The notes below the pieces were generated by a model that saw nothing but the letters and a program-made list of their open reading frames with translations, had not been told where the DNA came from and did no database searches. DNA of 44,537 nt from Lachnospiraceae bacterium (GTDB taxonomy: Bacteria > Bacillota > Clostridia > Lachnospirales > Lachnospiraceae), in assembly GCA_017467845.1 (NCBI GenBank), contig JAFUKH010000078.1, positions 1 to 44,537 on the forward strand, written 5' to 3'. A program made the translations under genes and the position numbers. Positions 32,274 to 40,431 of the stretch are shown here, in pieces. Every line of letters starts with the position of its first letter. The stretch's first letter is position 1.

Positions 32274-33296
32274 ATGGAAAGAGATGACAAATTAAAAGCA
32301 TTGGATGCGGCGATTAGCCAGATTGAGAAGCAGTACGGTAAGGGTGCGGTTATGAAGCTGGGTGACCCGGCGAATCAGATGAATGTTGAGACCATTCCTA
32401 CCGGTTCTTTAAGCCTTGATATTGCCCTTGGTTTGGGTGGTATTCCCAAGGGACGTATTATTGAAATCTATGGACCGGAGTCCAGTGGTAAGACCACCGT
32501 TACATTACATATGATTGCAGAAGTACAGAAGCGTGGCGGCATTGCCGGATTTATTGATGCAGAGCATGCATTAGATCCTGTATATGCTAAGAATATTGGT
32601 GTAGATATTGATAATTTATATATTTCGCAGCCGGACTGTGGTGAGCAGGCGTTGGAGATTACCGAGACTATGGTTCGTTCTGGTGCTATTGATATTGTTG
32701 TAGTGGACTCCGTTGCAGCACTTGTACCTAAGGCTGAAATCGATGGTGATATGGGAGATGCTCATGTTGGTCTTCAGGCAAGACTTATGTCACAGGCTCT
32801 TCGTAAGCTGACTGCAGTTATTAGCAAGTCTAACTGTACAGTAATCTTTATCAACCAGCTTCGTGAGAAGGTAGGTATTATGTTTGGTAATCCGGAGACT
32901 ACTACCGGTGGTAGAGCGCTGAAGTTCTATTCTTCCGTACGTCTGGATGTAAGACGTATTGAATCATTAAAGCAGGGTGGTGAAGTTATCGGTAACCGTA
33001 CCCGTGTAAAGGTTGTAAAGAATAAGATTGCACCTCCATTCAAAGAGGCAGAATTTGATATTATGTTTGGTAAGGGAATTTCCGCAGTAGGAGATTTAGT
33101 TGATATTGCTGCAAATCTTGATGTAATTGTGAAGTCCGGTGCCTGGTATGCATATCAAGGAACTAAGATTGGACAGGGTAGAGAGAATGCAAAGCAGTAC
33201 CTGTTAGAGCATCCGGAGGTGGCTGCCGAAGTAGAGAATAAGATTCGTGAGCATTACGGATTAGGTGGCATGGTGGAAGTGCCCGGTGAAGAGTGA
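32274..33296 (+). CDS. recA: Recombinase RecA
   Basis: 340 aa. RecA coats single-stranded DNA, drives strand exchange and triggers LexA cleavage. Walker [10 protein letters not shown] is at about 66-74; [39 protein letters not shown] (read in part) contains Walker B and the signature loops; [21 protein letters not shown] is the L2 region. Two LexA boxes in front indicate SOS control. It overlaps recX by 4 bp. Confidence 0.99.
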   Translation: MERDDKLKALDAAISQIEKQYGKGAVMKLGDPANQMNVETIPTGSLSLDIALGLGGIPKGRIIEIYGPESSGKTTVTLHMIAEVQKRGGIAGFIDAEHALDPVYAKNIGVDIDNLYISQPDCGEQALEITETMVRSGAIDIVVVDSVAALVPKAEIDGDMGDAHVGLQARLMSQALRKLTAVISKSNCTVIFINQLREKVGIMFGNPETTTGGRALKFYSSVRLDVRRIESLKQGGEVIGNRTRVKVVKNKIAPPFKEAEFDIMFGKGISAVGDLVDIAANLDVIVKSGAWYAYQGTKIGQGRENAKQYLLEHPEVAAEVENKIREHYGLGGMVEVPGEE

Positions 33297-33913
33297 TGAT
33301 AGTTACAGAGCTTGTAGAAGTAACAAAAAAACGCAGTAAAGTTTATATTGATCATGAATTCGCCTTTGTTTTGTACAAAGGCGAATTGCGTACATATGGT
33401 ATTTTTGTTGGGAAAGAAATAAAGGAAGAGTGCTATGCTGAGATTATGGATGAAGTGCTTCCCAAAAGGGCAAAGCTTCGTGCCATGAATCTTCTGATGC
33501 AGCGTAGCTATACCCAGACGCAGCTGACATCAAAACTGAAGGACGGATTTTACCCGGAGGAAGTTGTGGAAGAGGCTATTGAATATGTAAAGTCCTTTCA
33601 TTACATTGATGATGTGCAGTATGCAGTGGATTATCTTACATACCATGAAGGTAATAAATCCCTTAAGAAGATGGAGCAGGACCTTATGGGAAAGGGAATA
33701 GGGCGAGAGATTTTCGACAAAGCAGTCTCTATCTGGGAAGAATTGGGCGGTAAATGTAACGAGCAGGAGATGATTAAATCGCTGCTGGTTAAGAAAAAAT
33801 ATCATGAGGATATGGATTTTAAAGAAAAGCAGAAAATCATTGTTTTTCTGCTCCGAAAAGGCTTTTCTATGGATGTGATAAATAAGTCGATGAAAAATGA
33901 TGCTTTTATATAG
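33293..33913 (+). CDS. recX: Regulatory protein RecX
   Basis: 206 aa. RecX modulates RecA filaments. The three-helix repeats are visible in the C-terminal two thirds: [45 protein letters not shown] and [20 protein letters not shown]. The overlap with the recA stop codon (ATGATG) implies translational coupling and shared SOS control. Confidence 0.93.
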   Translation: MMIVTELVEVTKKRSKVYIDHEFAFVLYKGELRTYGIFVGKEIKEECYAEIMDEVLPKRAKLRAMNLLMQRSYTQTQLTSKLKDGFYPEEVVEEAIEYVKSFHYIDDVQYAVDYLTYHEGNKSLKKMEQDLMGKGIGREIFDKAVSIWEELGGKCNEQEMIKSLLVKKKYHEDMDFKEKQKIIVFLLRKGFSMDVINKSMKNDAFI

Positions 33914-33933
33914 ACAATTTGCACTACTTTTTC

Positions 33934-33962
33934 TTGACATAACAGCTGTTTCAGTATAAAAT
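33934..33962 (+). promoter_or_regulatory. Promoter of rny
   Basis: TTGACA (33934-33939) with TAAAAT (33957-33962) at 17 bp, or TATAAA (33955-33960) at 15 bp. A perfect 10-bp palindrome AACAGCTGTT (33941-33950) lies in the spacer. Confidence 0.7.
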
Positions 33963-33984
33963 TTAACTGTTGTAAATTGCTTGT

Positions 33985-34027
33985 TAGAATGTTTATCATT
34001 CTATATTAGATATTTGTACAATGATAA
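33985..34027 (+). promoter_or_regulatory. Two mutually exclusive leader stems before rny
   Basis: Stem A: TAGAATG (33985-33991) with CATTCTA (33997-34003). Stem B: TTATCATT (33993-34000) with AATGATAA (34020-34027). They share bases, so only one can form. Stem B would end 8 nt before the AGGAGG ribosome site. Confidence 0.45.
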
Positions 34028-34051
34028 TTTAATAAGGAGGTCTCCTGTAAG

Positions 34052-35599
34052 ATGGGCTATTATGTAATTACTGCCTTGATTGCAGCTGTGATTTCTATTG
34101 TGGCGACTTACTTTGTAACTGTTGCGTATATGAAGAAGTCATCTGCTACTACCATTGGTAACGCAGAAGAGAAAGCAAGAGAAATCATTGATGAGGCTCT
34201 TAAGACTGCCGAAACGAAAAAACGTGAAGCTTTACTTGAAGTAAAGGAAGAGTCCATTCGTACTAAGAACGAGTTGGACAAGGAAGTGAAAGAACGTAGA
34301 GCAGAAGCTCAGCGTTATGAGCGTAGAGTTCAGCAGAAAGAAGAGAACGTCGATAAGAAAGCAGATGCGATTGAGAAGAAAGAAGCTAGTTTAGCAGCGA
34401 AAGAAGAATCTTTGAACAAAATGAAAGAAGAGGTTTCTAAGCTAAACGAACAAAGAGTACAGGAACTGGAAAGAATTTCCGGATTAACCTCTGAACAAGC
34501 AAAAGACTACTTATTGAAAATTGTTGAAGACGAAGTGAAACATGAAACGGCTGTCATGATTAAAGAGTATGAGAGTCGTGCGAAGGAAGAAGCAGACAAA
34601 AAGGCTAAGGAGTATGTAGTATCTTCTATTCAGAGATGTGCAGCAGATCACGTTTCTGAAACTACTATTTCCGTTGTGCAGCTTCCTAACGATGAGATGA
34701 AGGGAAGAATCATTGGTCGTGAAGGTCGAAACATTCGTACCTTGGAAACCATGACAGGTGTAGATTTAATTATCGATGATACACCGGAAGCAGTAATCCT
34801 TTCAGGATTTGATCCAATCCGTCGTGAAGTTGCAAGAATTGCGCTGGAAAAGCTGATTGTAGATGGTCGTATCCATCCTGCAAGAATTGAAGAGATGGTT
34901 GAGAAAGCGCAGAAAGAAGTTGAAGTAATGATTAAAGAAGAGGGTGAAGCAGCAACTCTCGAGGTTGGTGTACATGGTATTCACCCTGAACTTGTAAGAT
35001 TACTTGGTAAGATGAAGTTCAGAACCAGCTATGGACAGAACGCATTAAAGCACTCCATTGAAGTGGCTCAGTTATCCGGCTTACTTGCCGCTGAGTTAGG
35101 ATTGGATGTCAGATTGGCGAAGCGTGCCGGTTTATTACATGATATCGGTAAATCCGTTGACCATGAGATGGAAGGTTCACATATCCAGCTTGGTGTAGAG
35201 CTTTGTAGAAAATACAAGGAAAATGCTACTGTAGTTAATGCAGTAGAATCACATCATGGTGACGTGGAACCTACTTCCCTGATTGCATGTATTGTACAAG
35301 CTGCTGATACAATTTCTGCTGCAAGACCGGGAGCTAGAAGGGAAACATTAGAAACCTATACTAGCAGACTTAAAAAATTAGAAGAAATAACAAACAATTT
35401 CAAAGGTGTAGACAAATCTTTTGCTATTCAGGCAGGTCGTGAAGTTCGAGTAATGGTATTACCGGAGCAGGTATCCGATGCAGATATGGTTCTGCTTGCT
35501 CGTGATATTTCTAAGCAGATTGAAGCTGAGTTAGAATATCCGGGTCAGATTAAGGTAAATGTAATCCGTGAATCCCGCGTAACTGATTATGCGAAATAA
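34052..35599 (+). CDS. rny: Ribonuclease Y
   Basis: 515 aa. RNase Y is the membrane-bound endoribonuclease that starts mRNA decay in many Firmicutes. It has an N-terminal transmembrane helix (about 4-26), a long Lys/Glu coiled coil (about 35-190), a KH domain ([24 protein letters not shown], about 212-235) and an HD domain with [17 protein letters not shown] and [13 protein letters not shown] (about 365-410). The length is normal. It has its own promoter and a strong terminator, so it is a single-gene unit. Confidence 0.97.
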   Translation: MGYYVITALIAAVISIVATYFVTVAYMKKSSATTIGNAEEKAREIIDEALKTAETKKREALLEVKEESIRTKNELDKEVKERRAEAQRYERRVQQKEENVDKKADAIEKKEASLAAKEESLNKMKEEVSKLNEQRVQELERISGLTSEQAKDYLLKIVEDEVKHETAVMIKEYESRAKEEADKKAKEYVVSSIQRCAADHVSETTISVVQLPNDEMKGRIIGREGRNIRTLETMTGVDLIIDDTPEAVILSGFDPIRREVARIALEKLIVDGRIHPARIEEMVEKAQKEVEVMIKEEGEAATLEVGVHGIHPELVRLLGKMKFRTSYGQNALKHSIEVAQLSGLLAAELGLDVRLAKRAGLLHDIGKSVDHEMEGSHIQLGVELCRKYKENATVVNAVESHHGDVEPTSLIACIVQAADTISAARPGARRETLETYTSRLKKLEEITNNFKGVDKSFAIQAGREVRVMVLPEQVSDADMVLLARDISKQIEAELEYPGQIKVNVIRESRVTDYAK

Positions 35600-35639
35600 T
35601 ACCGTGAACAGTTCGACATTGTATTTATGAGAAATGATG

Positions 35640-35672
35640 AAATCGAGTAGGTTTTTCCTACTCGATTTTTTT
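35640..35672 (+). terminator. Terminator after rny
   Basis: A perfect 12-bp stem AAATCGAGTAGG/CCTACTCGATTT (35640-35651 with 35657-35668) with a T5 loop and a T tail. Confidence 0.94.
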
Positions 35673-35682
35673 ATATTTACTA

Positions 35683-35711
35683 TTGCGCAAGAGATAAACT
35701 TATAGTATTAT
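35683..35711 (+). promoter_or_regulatory. Promoter of the aminotransferase-nudF-spoIIM run
   Basis: TTGCGC (35683-35688), 17-bp spacer, TATTAT (35706-35711). Confidence 0.6.
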
Positions 35712-35765
35712 ATTGGAAATGTATGATTGTATACAATTATCCCAGAGAAAGGCTTGGTTAGTAAT

Positions 35766-37049
35766 ATGAAAGCATATCAGGAATTAACAAGAGAAGAACT
35801 TTTAGCATTGAAGGAACAATTAGATGCAGCATATGTAGATGCAAAAGGGAAAGGATTAAAGTTAGACATGTCCAGAGGTAAGCCGGGAATTTCACAGCTT
35901 ACTCTTTCTATGCCTATGTTAGATGTCATCAATAGTCAGTCTGACATGAAGACCGTTCTTGGCAATGATACACGTAATTATGGTGACTTAGATGGTATCG
36001 GCGAGTGCAGAAGACTCCTTGCTAACATGATGGGTGTGGAAAAGGATAATGTTGTCATTTGCGGTAATTCCAGCTTGAATATTATGTATGATACAGTTTC
36101 ACGCTCTATGACAAAGGGTGTGAATGGCTCTACTCCTTGGAGTAAGCTTGATAAAGTGAAGTTTTTATGTCCTGTTCCGGGATATGACAGACACTTTAAG
36201 ATTACGGAGTATTTCGGAATTGAGATGATAAATATTCCTCTTTTAGAGGATGGCCCGGATATGGATATGGTAGAGCAGTATGTAAACAACGATTCTGCTG
36301 TAAAGGGTATCTGGTGTGTACCTAAGTACTCTAATCCTACCGGTATTTCTTATTCCGATGAGGTAGTAAGACGCTTTGCTAATTTAAAGCCGGCGGCTGA
36401 GGATTTCCGCATTTATTGGGATAATGCATATTGCATTCATCATTTATATGATGATAAGCAGGATGAGATTTTGAATATCTTGGAAGAGTGTGAGAAAGCG
36501 GGCAATCCTAATATGGTTTATATTTTCTCATCTACCTCTAAGGTTAGTTTCCCGGGCTCCGGTGTATCTGCAATCGCTTCTTCTTTGGAAAATATCGACT
36601 TTATTGAAAGCCAGATGACGGTGCAGACCATCGGTCACGATAAGATTAATCAGCTTCGTCACGCAAGATATTTTAAGAATATCGACGGTATGAAGGAGCA
36701 TATGAGAAAGCATGCAGACTTAATGAGACCAAAGTTTGAGGCTGTTTTAGATGTTCTTGAAAAAGAGCTTGGTGGTTTAGGTATTGGTTCCTGGACAAAA
36801 CCATACGGCGGATATTTCATTTCCTTCGATGCAATGGATGGCTGTGCAAAGGCGATCGTTGCAAAGTGTAAGGAAGCAGGCGTGGTTCTTACCGGTGCAG
36901 GTGCAACCTTCCCTTATGGTAAGGATCCTAAGGACAGTAATATTCGTATTGCACCTTCTTTCCCTACTCCGGAGGAGATGGCAATGGCAACAGACCTTTT
37001 TGTGCTTTGTGTAAAGCTTGTAAGTGTTGAAAAACTTTTAGAGGCTTAA
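35766..37049 (+). CDS. PLP-dependent aminotransferase, aspartate aminotransferase subgroup (formerly MocR-like family)
   Basis: 427 aa from ATG 35766 (MKAYQELTREELLALKEQL); the in-frame TTG at 35727 adds a poor N-terminus. The fold-type I signatures are NYGDLDGIGECRRLLANMMGV, VPKYSNPTGISYSDE (PLP-ring Asn) and SSTSKVSFPGSG, with Lys259 as the Schiff-base lysine. The overall pattern matches the divergent aspartate aminotransferase family (Pfam Aminotran_MocR/Asp_aminotransf) that lacks a MocR DNA-binding domain. It probably interconverts aspartate/oxaloacetate and glutamate/2-oxoglutarate, though substrate choice is not certain from sequence. nudF follows after 3 bp. Confidence 0.88.
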   Translation: MKAYQELTREELLALKEQLDAAYVDAKGKGLKLDMSRGKPGISQLTLSMPMLDVINSQSDMKTVLGNDTRNYGDLDGIGECRRLLANMMGVEKDNVVICGNSSLNIMYDTVSRSMTKGVNGSTPWSKLDKVKFLCPVPGYDRHFKITEYFGIEMINIPLLEDGPDMDMVEQYVNNDSAVKGIWCVPKYSNPTGISYSDEVVRRFANLKPAAEDFRIYWDNAYCIHHLYDDKQDEILNILEECEKAGNPNMVYIFSSTSKVSFPGSGVSAIASSLENIDFIESQMTVQTIGHDKINQLRHARYFKNIDGMKEHMRKHADLMRPKFEAVLDVLEKELGGLGIGSWTKPYGGYFISFDAMDGCAKAIVAKCKEAGVVLTGAGATFPYGKDPKDSNIRIAPSFPTPEEMAMATDLFVLCVKLVSVEKLLEA

Positions 37050-37052
37050 GAG

Positions 37053-37589
37053 ATGGAAGATTTAATAAGATTAAAAAGAGAATCTGTTTATCAGGGACAT
37101 TTATTTGAATATTTTCATGATACAATGAAGTTTCCTAATGGTAATACTGCGGTTTGGGATCATATTGAGCATAAGGGAGCTGCTGCGGTGGTTCCGGTGC
37201 AGGCTGATGGCACCATTCTGATGGTGAGACAGTATCGTAATTCGGTGGGAAGAGAGACTTTGGAGATTCCGGCAGGCGGTTTGGAGTCCAAGGATGAGCC
37301 CACGCTGGATGCGGCACTTCGAGAATTGGAAGAGGAGACCGGGTACAAGGCAGGCAAATCAGAATATCTTATTTCTACCTTGGCTGCACCTGCGTATTGT
37401 AGTGAAAAGGTGGATATTTATGTGGCTATGGATTTGATTCCTTCCAGGCAGCATTTGGATGAGAATGAATTCGTAGAGCTGGAAAGCTATACGGTGGATG
37501 AACTTTGTGAGATGATATTTGCCGGAGAAATCTGCGATTCTAAGACCGTTGCGGCGATCATGGCTTATGCAAGAAAGTTTCATGTATAA
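37053..37589 (+). CDS. nudF: ADP-ribose pyrophosphatase, Nudix family
   Basis: 178 aa. It hydrolyses ADP-ribose to AMP and ribose 5-phosphate. The Nudix box is complete: GGLESKDEPTLDAALRELEE then ETGY (about 71-95, GX5EX7REUXEEXGU). The N-terminal strand region and LAAPAYCSEKVDIYVAMDL fit the ADPRase group. It starts 3 bp after the aminotransferase stop. In B. subtilis the homologous gene also lies near spoIIM and xerD, so the neighbourhood is conserved. Confidence 0.92.
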   Translation: MEDLIRLKRESVYQGHLFEYFHDTMKFPNGNTAVWDHIEHKGAAAVVPVQADGTILMVRQYRNSVGRETLEIPAGGLESKDEPTLDAALRELEEETGYKAGKSEYLISTLAAPAYCSEKVDIYVAMDLIPSRQHLDENEFVELESYTVDELCEMIFAGEICDSKTVAAIMAYARKFHV

Positions 37590-37644
37590 AGTGTGCCGGT
37601 GACTTCATATATTGTTGTAAATCCTTCTTCAGGTGGCAATGTAT

Positions 37645-38190
37645 ATGGCACAGATGAGTAAAAGTAATGGAGAAAGGGGATACCTTTCTCCTTTTTTGTG
37701 GATATTTTTATTTGTGGGAATTGTACTTTCTGCCCTTGTAGGCGACTTAGGTGAGAGCCTGCTCCAAAGTGGGGGAATCGCAGGCATTACCACCGGAGTT
37801 TTCAACAAAAAGGGCTTTTTTCTGCATGTGTTGTTTTCAAGGCTTACCTATATGACTGCAGTGATTTTACTTTCTACAACTTCACTGCGCAGGCTCTTTT
37901 TAATACTGCAGCCGGCACTATTATCCTTGGGGATGGGAGTTTGGATGGGGGCGGCAATCGGTGAATTCGGGATAAAAGGTATTCTATTGGTGCTTGCAGG
38001 ATTATTTCCGCATATGCTGTTATATATTTTTATATTACGTTTTTTGATTATCGTATTGTGGGATAGAACTCATTATGATAAGCAGTTTTTCATTGCAATT
38101 TTTGTGTTGTTTTTCATGGCAATTATTGGTTGCTTATTAGAAAGTTATGTAAATCCATTGATTGTTGCGAAAATATTAAAAATATTTTAA
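37645..38190 (+). CDS. spoIIM: Stage II sporulation protein M-like membrane protein
   Basis: About 181 aa from ATG 37645, 8 bp after AGGTGG; starts at GTG 37633, ATG 37639 or ATG 37654 are possible. SpoIIM is part of the SpoIIDMP engulfment complex. The protein has about five hydrophobic segments, a short charged N-terminus and the block GGIAGITTGVFNKKGFFLHVLFSRLTYM. The position between nudF and xerD matches B. subtilis gene order, which strengthens the call. The sequence is rather divergent, so the context matters. Confidence 0.8.
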   Translation: MAQMSKSNGERGYLSPFLWIFLFVGIVLSALVGDLGESLLQSGGIAGITTGVFNKKGFFLHVLFSRLTYMTAVILLSTTSLRRLFLILQPALLSLGMGVWMGAAIGEFGIKGILLVLAGLFPHMLLYIFILRFLIIVLWDRTHYDKQFFIAIFVLFFMAIIGCLLESYVNPLIVAKILKIF

Positions 38191-38197
38191 AATTACA

Positions 38198-38226
38198 TTG
38201 CTTTTGGTCAAGGAAAAAAGTATAAT
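38198..38226 (+). promoter_or_regulatory. Promoter of xerD
   Basis: TTGCTT (38198-38203), 17-bp spacer, TATAAT (38221-38226), 48 bp before the xerD start. Confidence 0.65.
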
Positions 38227-38273
38227 ATGCATTACCGCTAACAAAATAATGTCGCAGAAGAGAAGGGCAGAGT

Positions 38274-39146
38274 ATGGAACAGGTAGTTGACTCCTTTATA
38301 GAATATTTAACAAACATAAAAAAAACATCGGAAAACACTACCATGTCATATCGCAGGGATTTATATAAATGGGCGGCTTATATGGCGCAACTGGGAATCC
38401 ATGCACCGGAGTCTGTCACGGAAGAACAGCTGAAGGATTATGTGGCATTTTTGGAGGCACAGCAATTTAAAGCAACAACTATTTCCAGAAGTATTGCTTC
38501 TTTAAAAGCATTTTATCACTATCTATTCAAAGAGCATCTGGTAAATGATGACATTACGGAGAATATTCGTGCTCCCAAGATTGAGAAAAAAATCCCGGAG
38601 ATTATTTCCGTAGAGGAAACCATACGTCTTTTAGAGCAACCTTCCGGTGATTCTCCCAAGGAGCTTAGAGACAGAGCGATGTTGGAGCTTTTGTATGCCA
38701 CCGGAATCAGGGTGTCAGAGTTGGTTTCGCTGAGCCTGAATGATGTGGATATGAAGGCAGGAGTACTGAATTGTAAAGAACGTTCTATTCCGTTTGGAAA
38801 TAAAGCAAAAAGGGCACTTACTAAGTATATTCAGAATGGAAGAGCGGCGATGCTTGAGGATTATGAGTCAGACGTGCTGTTTGTGAACTGCTCCGGAAGC
38901 AGTATGAGCAGACAGGGCTTTTGGAAGCTGATTAAGGGGTATGCCAGAAAGGCAGGAATTGATGCGGAGATTACACCTCATACTCTTCGCCATAGCTTTG
39001 CTGCTCATTTGGTAGAGAATGGGGCAGATTTACGCAGCGTTCAGGAGATGATGGGACATTCGGATATTGCTACCACCCAGATTTATGCCAATATGAAAGG
39101 CAATCATTTAAGGGAAGTATATAAAAAGGCTCACCCGAGAGGGTAA
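38274..39146 (+). CDS. xerD: Site-specific tyrosine recombinase XerD
   Basis: 290 aa. With XerC it resolves chromosome dimers at dif. The N-terminal SAM-like domain (1-100) and catalytic domain are intact: Arg146 in TGIRVSEL, His236 and Arg239 in HTLRHSF, His262 in MMGHSDI and nucleophile Tyr271 in TTQIYA. The length is normal for XerC/D. The location next to spoIIM and nudF favours XerD rather than a phage integrase. The stop codon lies inside the terminator stem. Confidence 0.93.
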   Translation: MEQVVDSFIEYLTNIKKTSENTTMSYRRDLYKWAAYMAQLGIHAPESVTEEQLKDYVAFLEAQQFKATTISRSIASLKAFYHYLFKEHLVNDDITENIRAPKIEKKIPEIISVEETIRLLEQPSGDSPKELRDRAMLELLYATGIRVSELVSLSLNDVDMKAGVLNCKERSIPFGNKAKRALTKYIQNGRAAMLEDYESDVLFVNCSGSSMSRQGFWKLIKGYARKAGIDAEITPHTLRHSFAAHLVENGADLRSVQEMMGHSDIATTQIYANMKGNHLREVYKKAHPRG

Positions 39147-39155
39147 GCCTTTTTT
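39124..39155 (+). terminator. Terminator overlapping the xerD stop codon
   Basis: AAGGCT and ACCC pair with GGGT and AGCCTT around a GAGA loop, then TTTTT. The TAA stop (39144-39146) is in the right arm. Confidence 0.88.
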
Positions 39156-39161
39156 ATAACC

Positions 39162-39306
39162 CTTCAGAGCCCCCTATTCGCAAAATCGTGGCGTCGCCAC
39201 TTCCCTTTTGCTCACAAGTGCTTACGTGCTATATGAATTTATGAACACAGCCCTCTACAAGCGAGCTTGCTCAGTCTGTGTTTCATAAATTCGCATGGCT
39301 CTGAAT
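39162..39306 (-). repeat. Structured intergenic repeat, copy 2 (inverted)
   Basis: 145 bp. Read on the minus strand it aligns end to end with the copy at 28494-28635. Shared parts are ATTCAGAGC/GCTCTGAA(G) ends, CAAGCTCGCTTG, GAGCAAAAGG-AAG and CGATTTTGCGAA. Helices keep pairing with different bases: GAATTTATGA/TCATAAATTC (39235-39244 with 39283-39292), ACACAG/CTGTGT (39245-39250 with 39276-39281), GTGGC-GTC-GCCAC (39188-39200, + strand). It fills the gap between convergent xerD and the DAHP synthase gene. Confidence 0.85.
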
Positions 39307-39314
39307 AGTTTCCT

Positions 39315-40343
39315 TTATTTATAATCAGCTAAATCATATAATAGTTTTTCTGTATCGTTCCAGCCAAGGCATGGATCGGTGATGGATTTACCATAGATAC
39401 CGCCGCCTACTTTTTGGCAACCTTCTTCAATATAGCTTTCAATCATTACACCCTTTACAAGGTTGTGAATATCATTGCTGAGCTTTCTACTGTGCATTAC
39501 TTCTTTAACAATACGAATCTGCTGTTCAAATTGCTTATTGGAGTTGGAGTGGTTCGCATCAATTACACAGGCAGGATTTACAAGATTCATCTCGCCGTAC
39601 ATCTGGATGAGGCGATTCAAATCCTCGTAATGATAGTTTGGAATATTCTGTCCGTGCTTATTGTTGGCACCGCGAAGTACGGTATGTGCAAGAGGGTTAC
39701 CGGTAGTATTTACCTCATATCCGCGATAAATGAAGGAATGTGCATGCTGGGCAGCGTAAACAGAGTTCAGCATTACAGAGAAATCGCCACTGGTAGGATT
39801 TTTCATTCCGGCAGGAACATCAAAACCGCTTACGGTAAGGCGGTGCTGCTGATCTTCAACGGAACGTGCACCGATTGCTACATAGGAGAGAATATCGGAA
39901 ACATATCCCCAGTTTTCCGGATAAAGCATTTCATCTGCTGCGGTAAGACCGGATTCGCTCATAGCACGAATGTGCATTTTTCTCATTGCCAGAAGACCAG
40001 CAAGGAAGTCAGGCTTTTTCTCAGGATCCGGTTGATGAACCATTCCCTTGTAGCCCTCACCTGTTGTACGGGGCTTATTGGTATAAATACGAGGAACGAT
40101 GATTAATTTATCCTTTACCTTTTCATTTACCTTTGCAAGACGGTTAATATAATCGCATACGGAATCTTCGTTGTCTGCAGAGCAAGGTCCGATGACAACC
40201 AGAAACTTATTGCTTTCTCCGGTAAATACTTTACGAATTTCCTCATCTCTTTCTTTTTTTAACGCTACCAGATTCTCAGGAAGGGCATATTCCTTTCGGA
40301 TTTCTTCCGGAGTAGGTAGTTTTTGTACAAATTCAAAACTCAT
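39315..40343 (-). CDS. 3-deoxy-7-phosphoheptulonate synthase (DAHP synthase, AroG/F type)
   Basis: 342 aa. It condenses phosphoenolpyruvate and erythrose 4-phosphate, the first step of aromatic amino-acid synthesis. GPCSADNEDSVCDYINRL, RIYTNKPRTTGEGYKGMVHQP, GARSVEDQQHR and the metal-binding IDANHSNSNKQFEQQ and DPCLGWNDTE are class I-alpha (AroF/G/H) signatures. The length matches the family (about 350 aa). AAGGATGG precedes the ATG. It is a single gene; no leader peptide or trp-type attenuator is seen upstream. Confidence 0.96.
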   Translation of the reverse strand: MSFEFVQKLPTPEEIRKEYALPENLVALKKERDEEIRKVFTGESNKFLVVIGPCSADNEDSVCDYINRLAKVNEKVKDKLIIVPRIYTNKPRTTGEGYKGMVHQPDPEKKPDFLAGLLAMRKMHIRAMSESGLTAADEMLYPENWGYVSDILSYVAIGARSVEDQQHRLTVSGFDVPAGMKNPTSGDFSVMLNSVYAAQHAHSFIYRGYEVNTTGNPLAHTVLRGANNKHGQNIPNYHYEDLNRLIQMYGEMNLVNPACVIDANHSNSNKQFEQQIRIVKEVMHSRKLSNDIHNLVKGVMIESYIEEGCQKVGGGIYGKSITDPCLGWNDTEKLLYDLADYK

Positions 40344-40431
40344 TTTTATCCATCCTTATCTATATGTTACTTCACTCACAAAATAATAATCATCCCTTAC
40401 AGTAGCACAAAGCAAAAGAAATGGCAAGTCT

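Noticed and set aside
33941-33950. AACAGCTGTT palindrome as a specific operator at rny
   Set aside because: A 10-bp palindrome can arise by chance and I see no second full copy nearby; kept only as a note in the promoter entry.
38274-39146. Phage or integron integrase marking a mobile island
   Set aside because: Length, the spoIIM/nudF neighbourhood and the absence of att sites or phage genes fit chromosomal XerD.
39414-40106. 230-codon open frame on the + strand
   Set aside because: It is antisense to the well-supported DAHP synthase gene and its product resembles nothing; a shadow frame.
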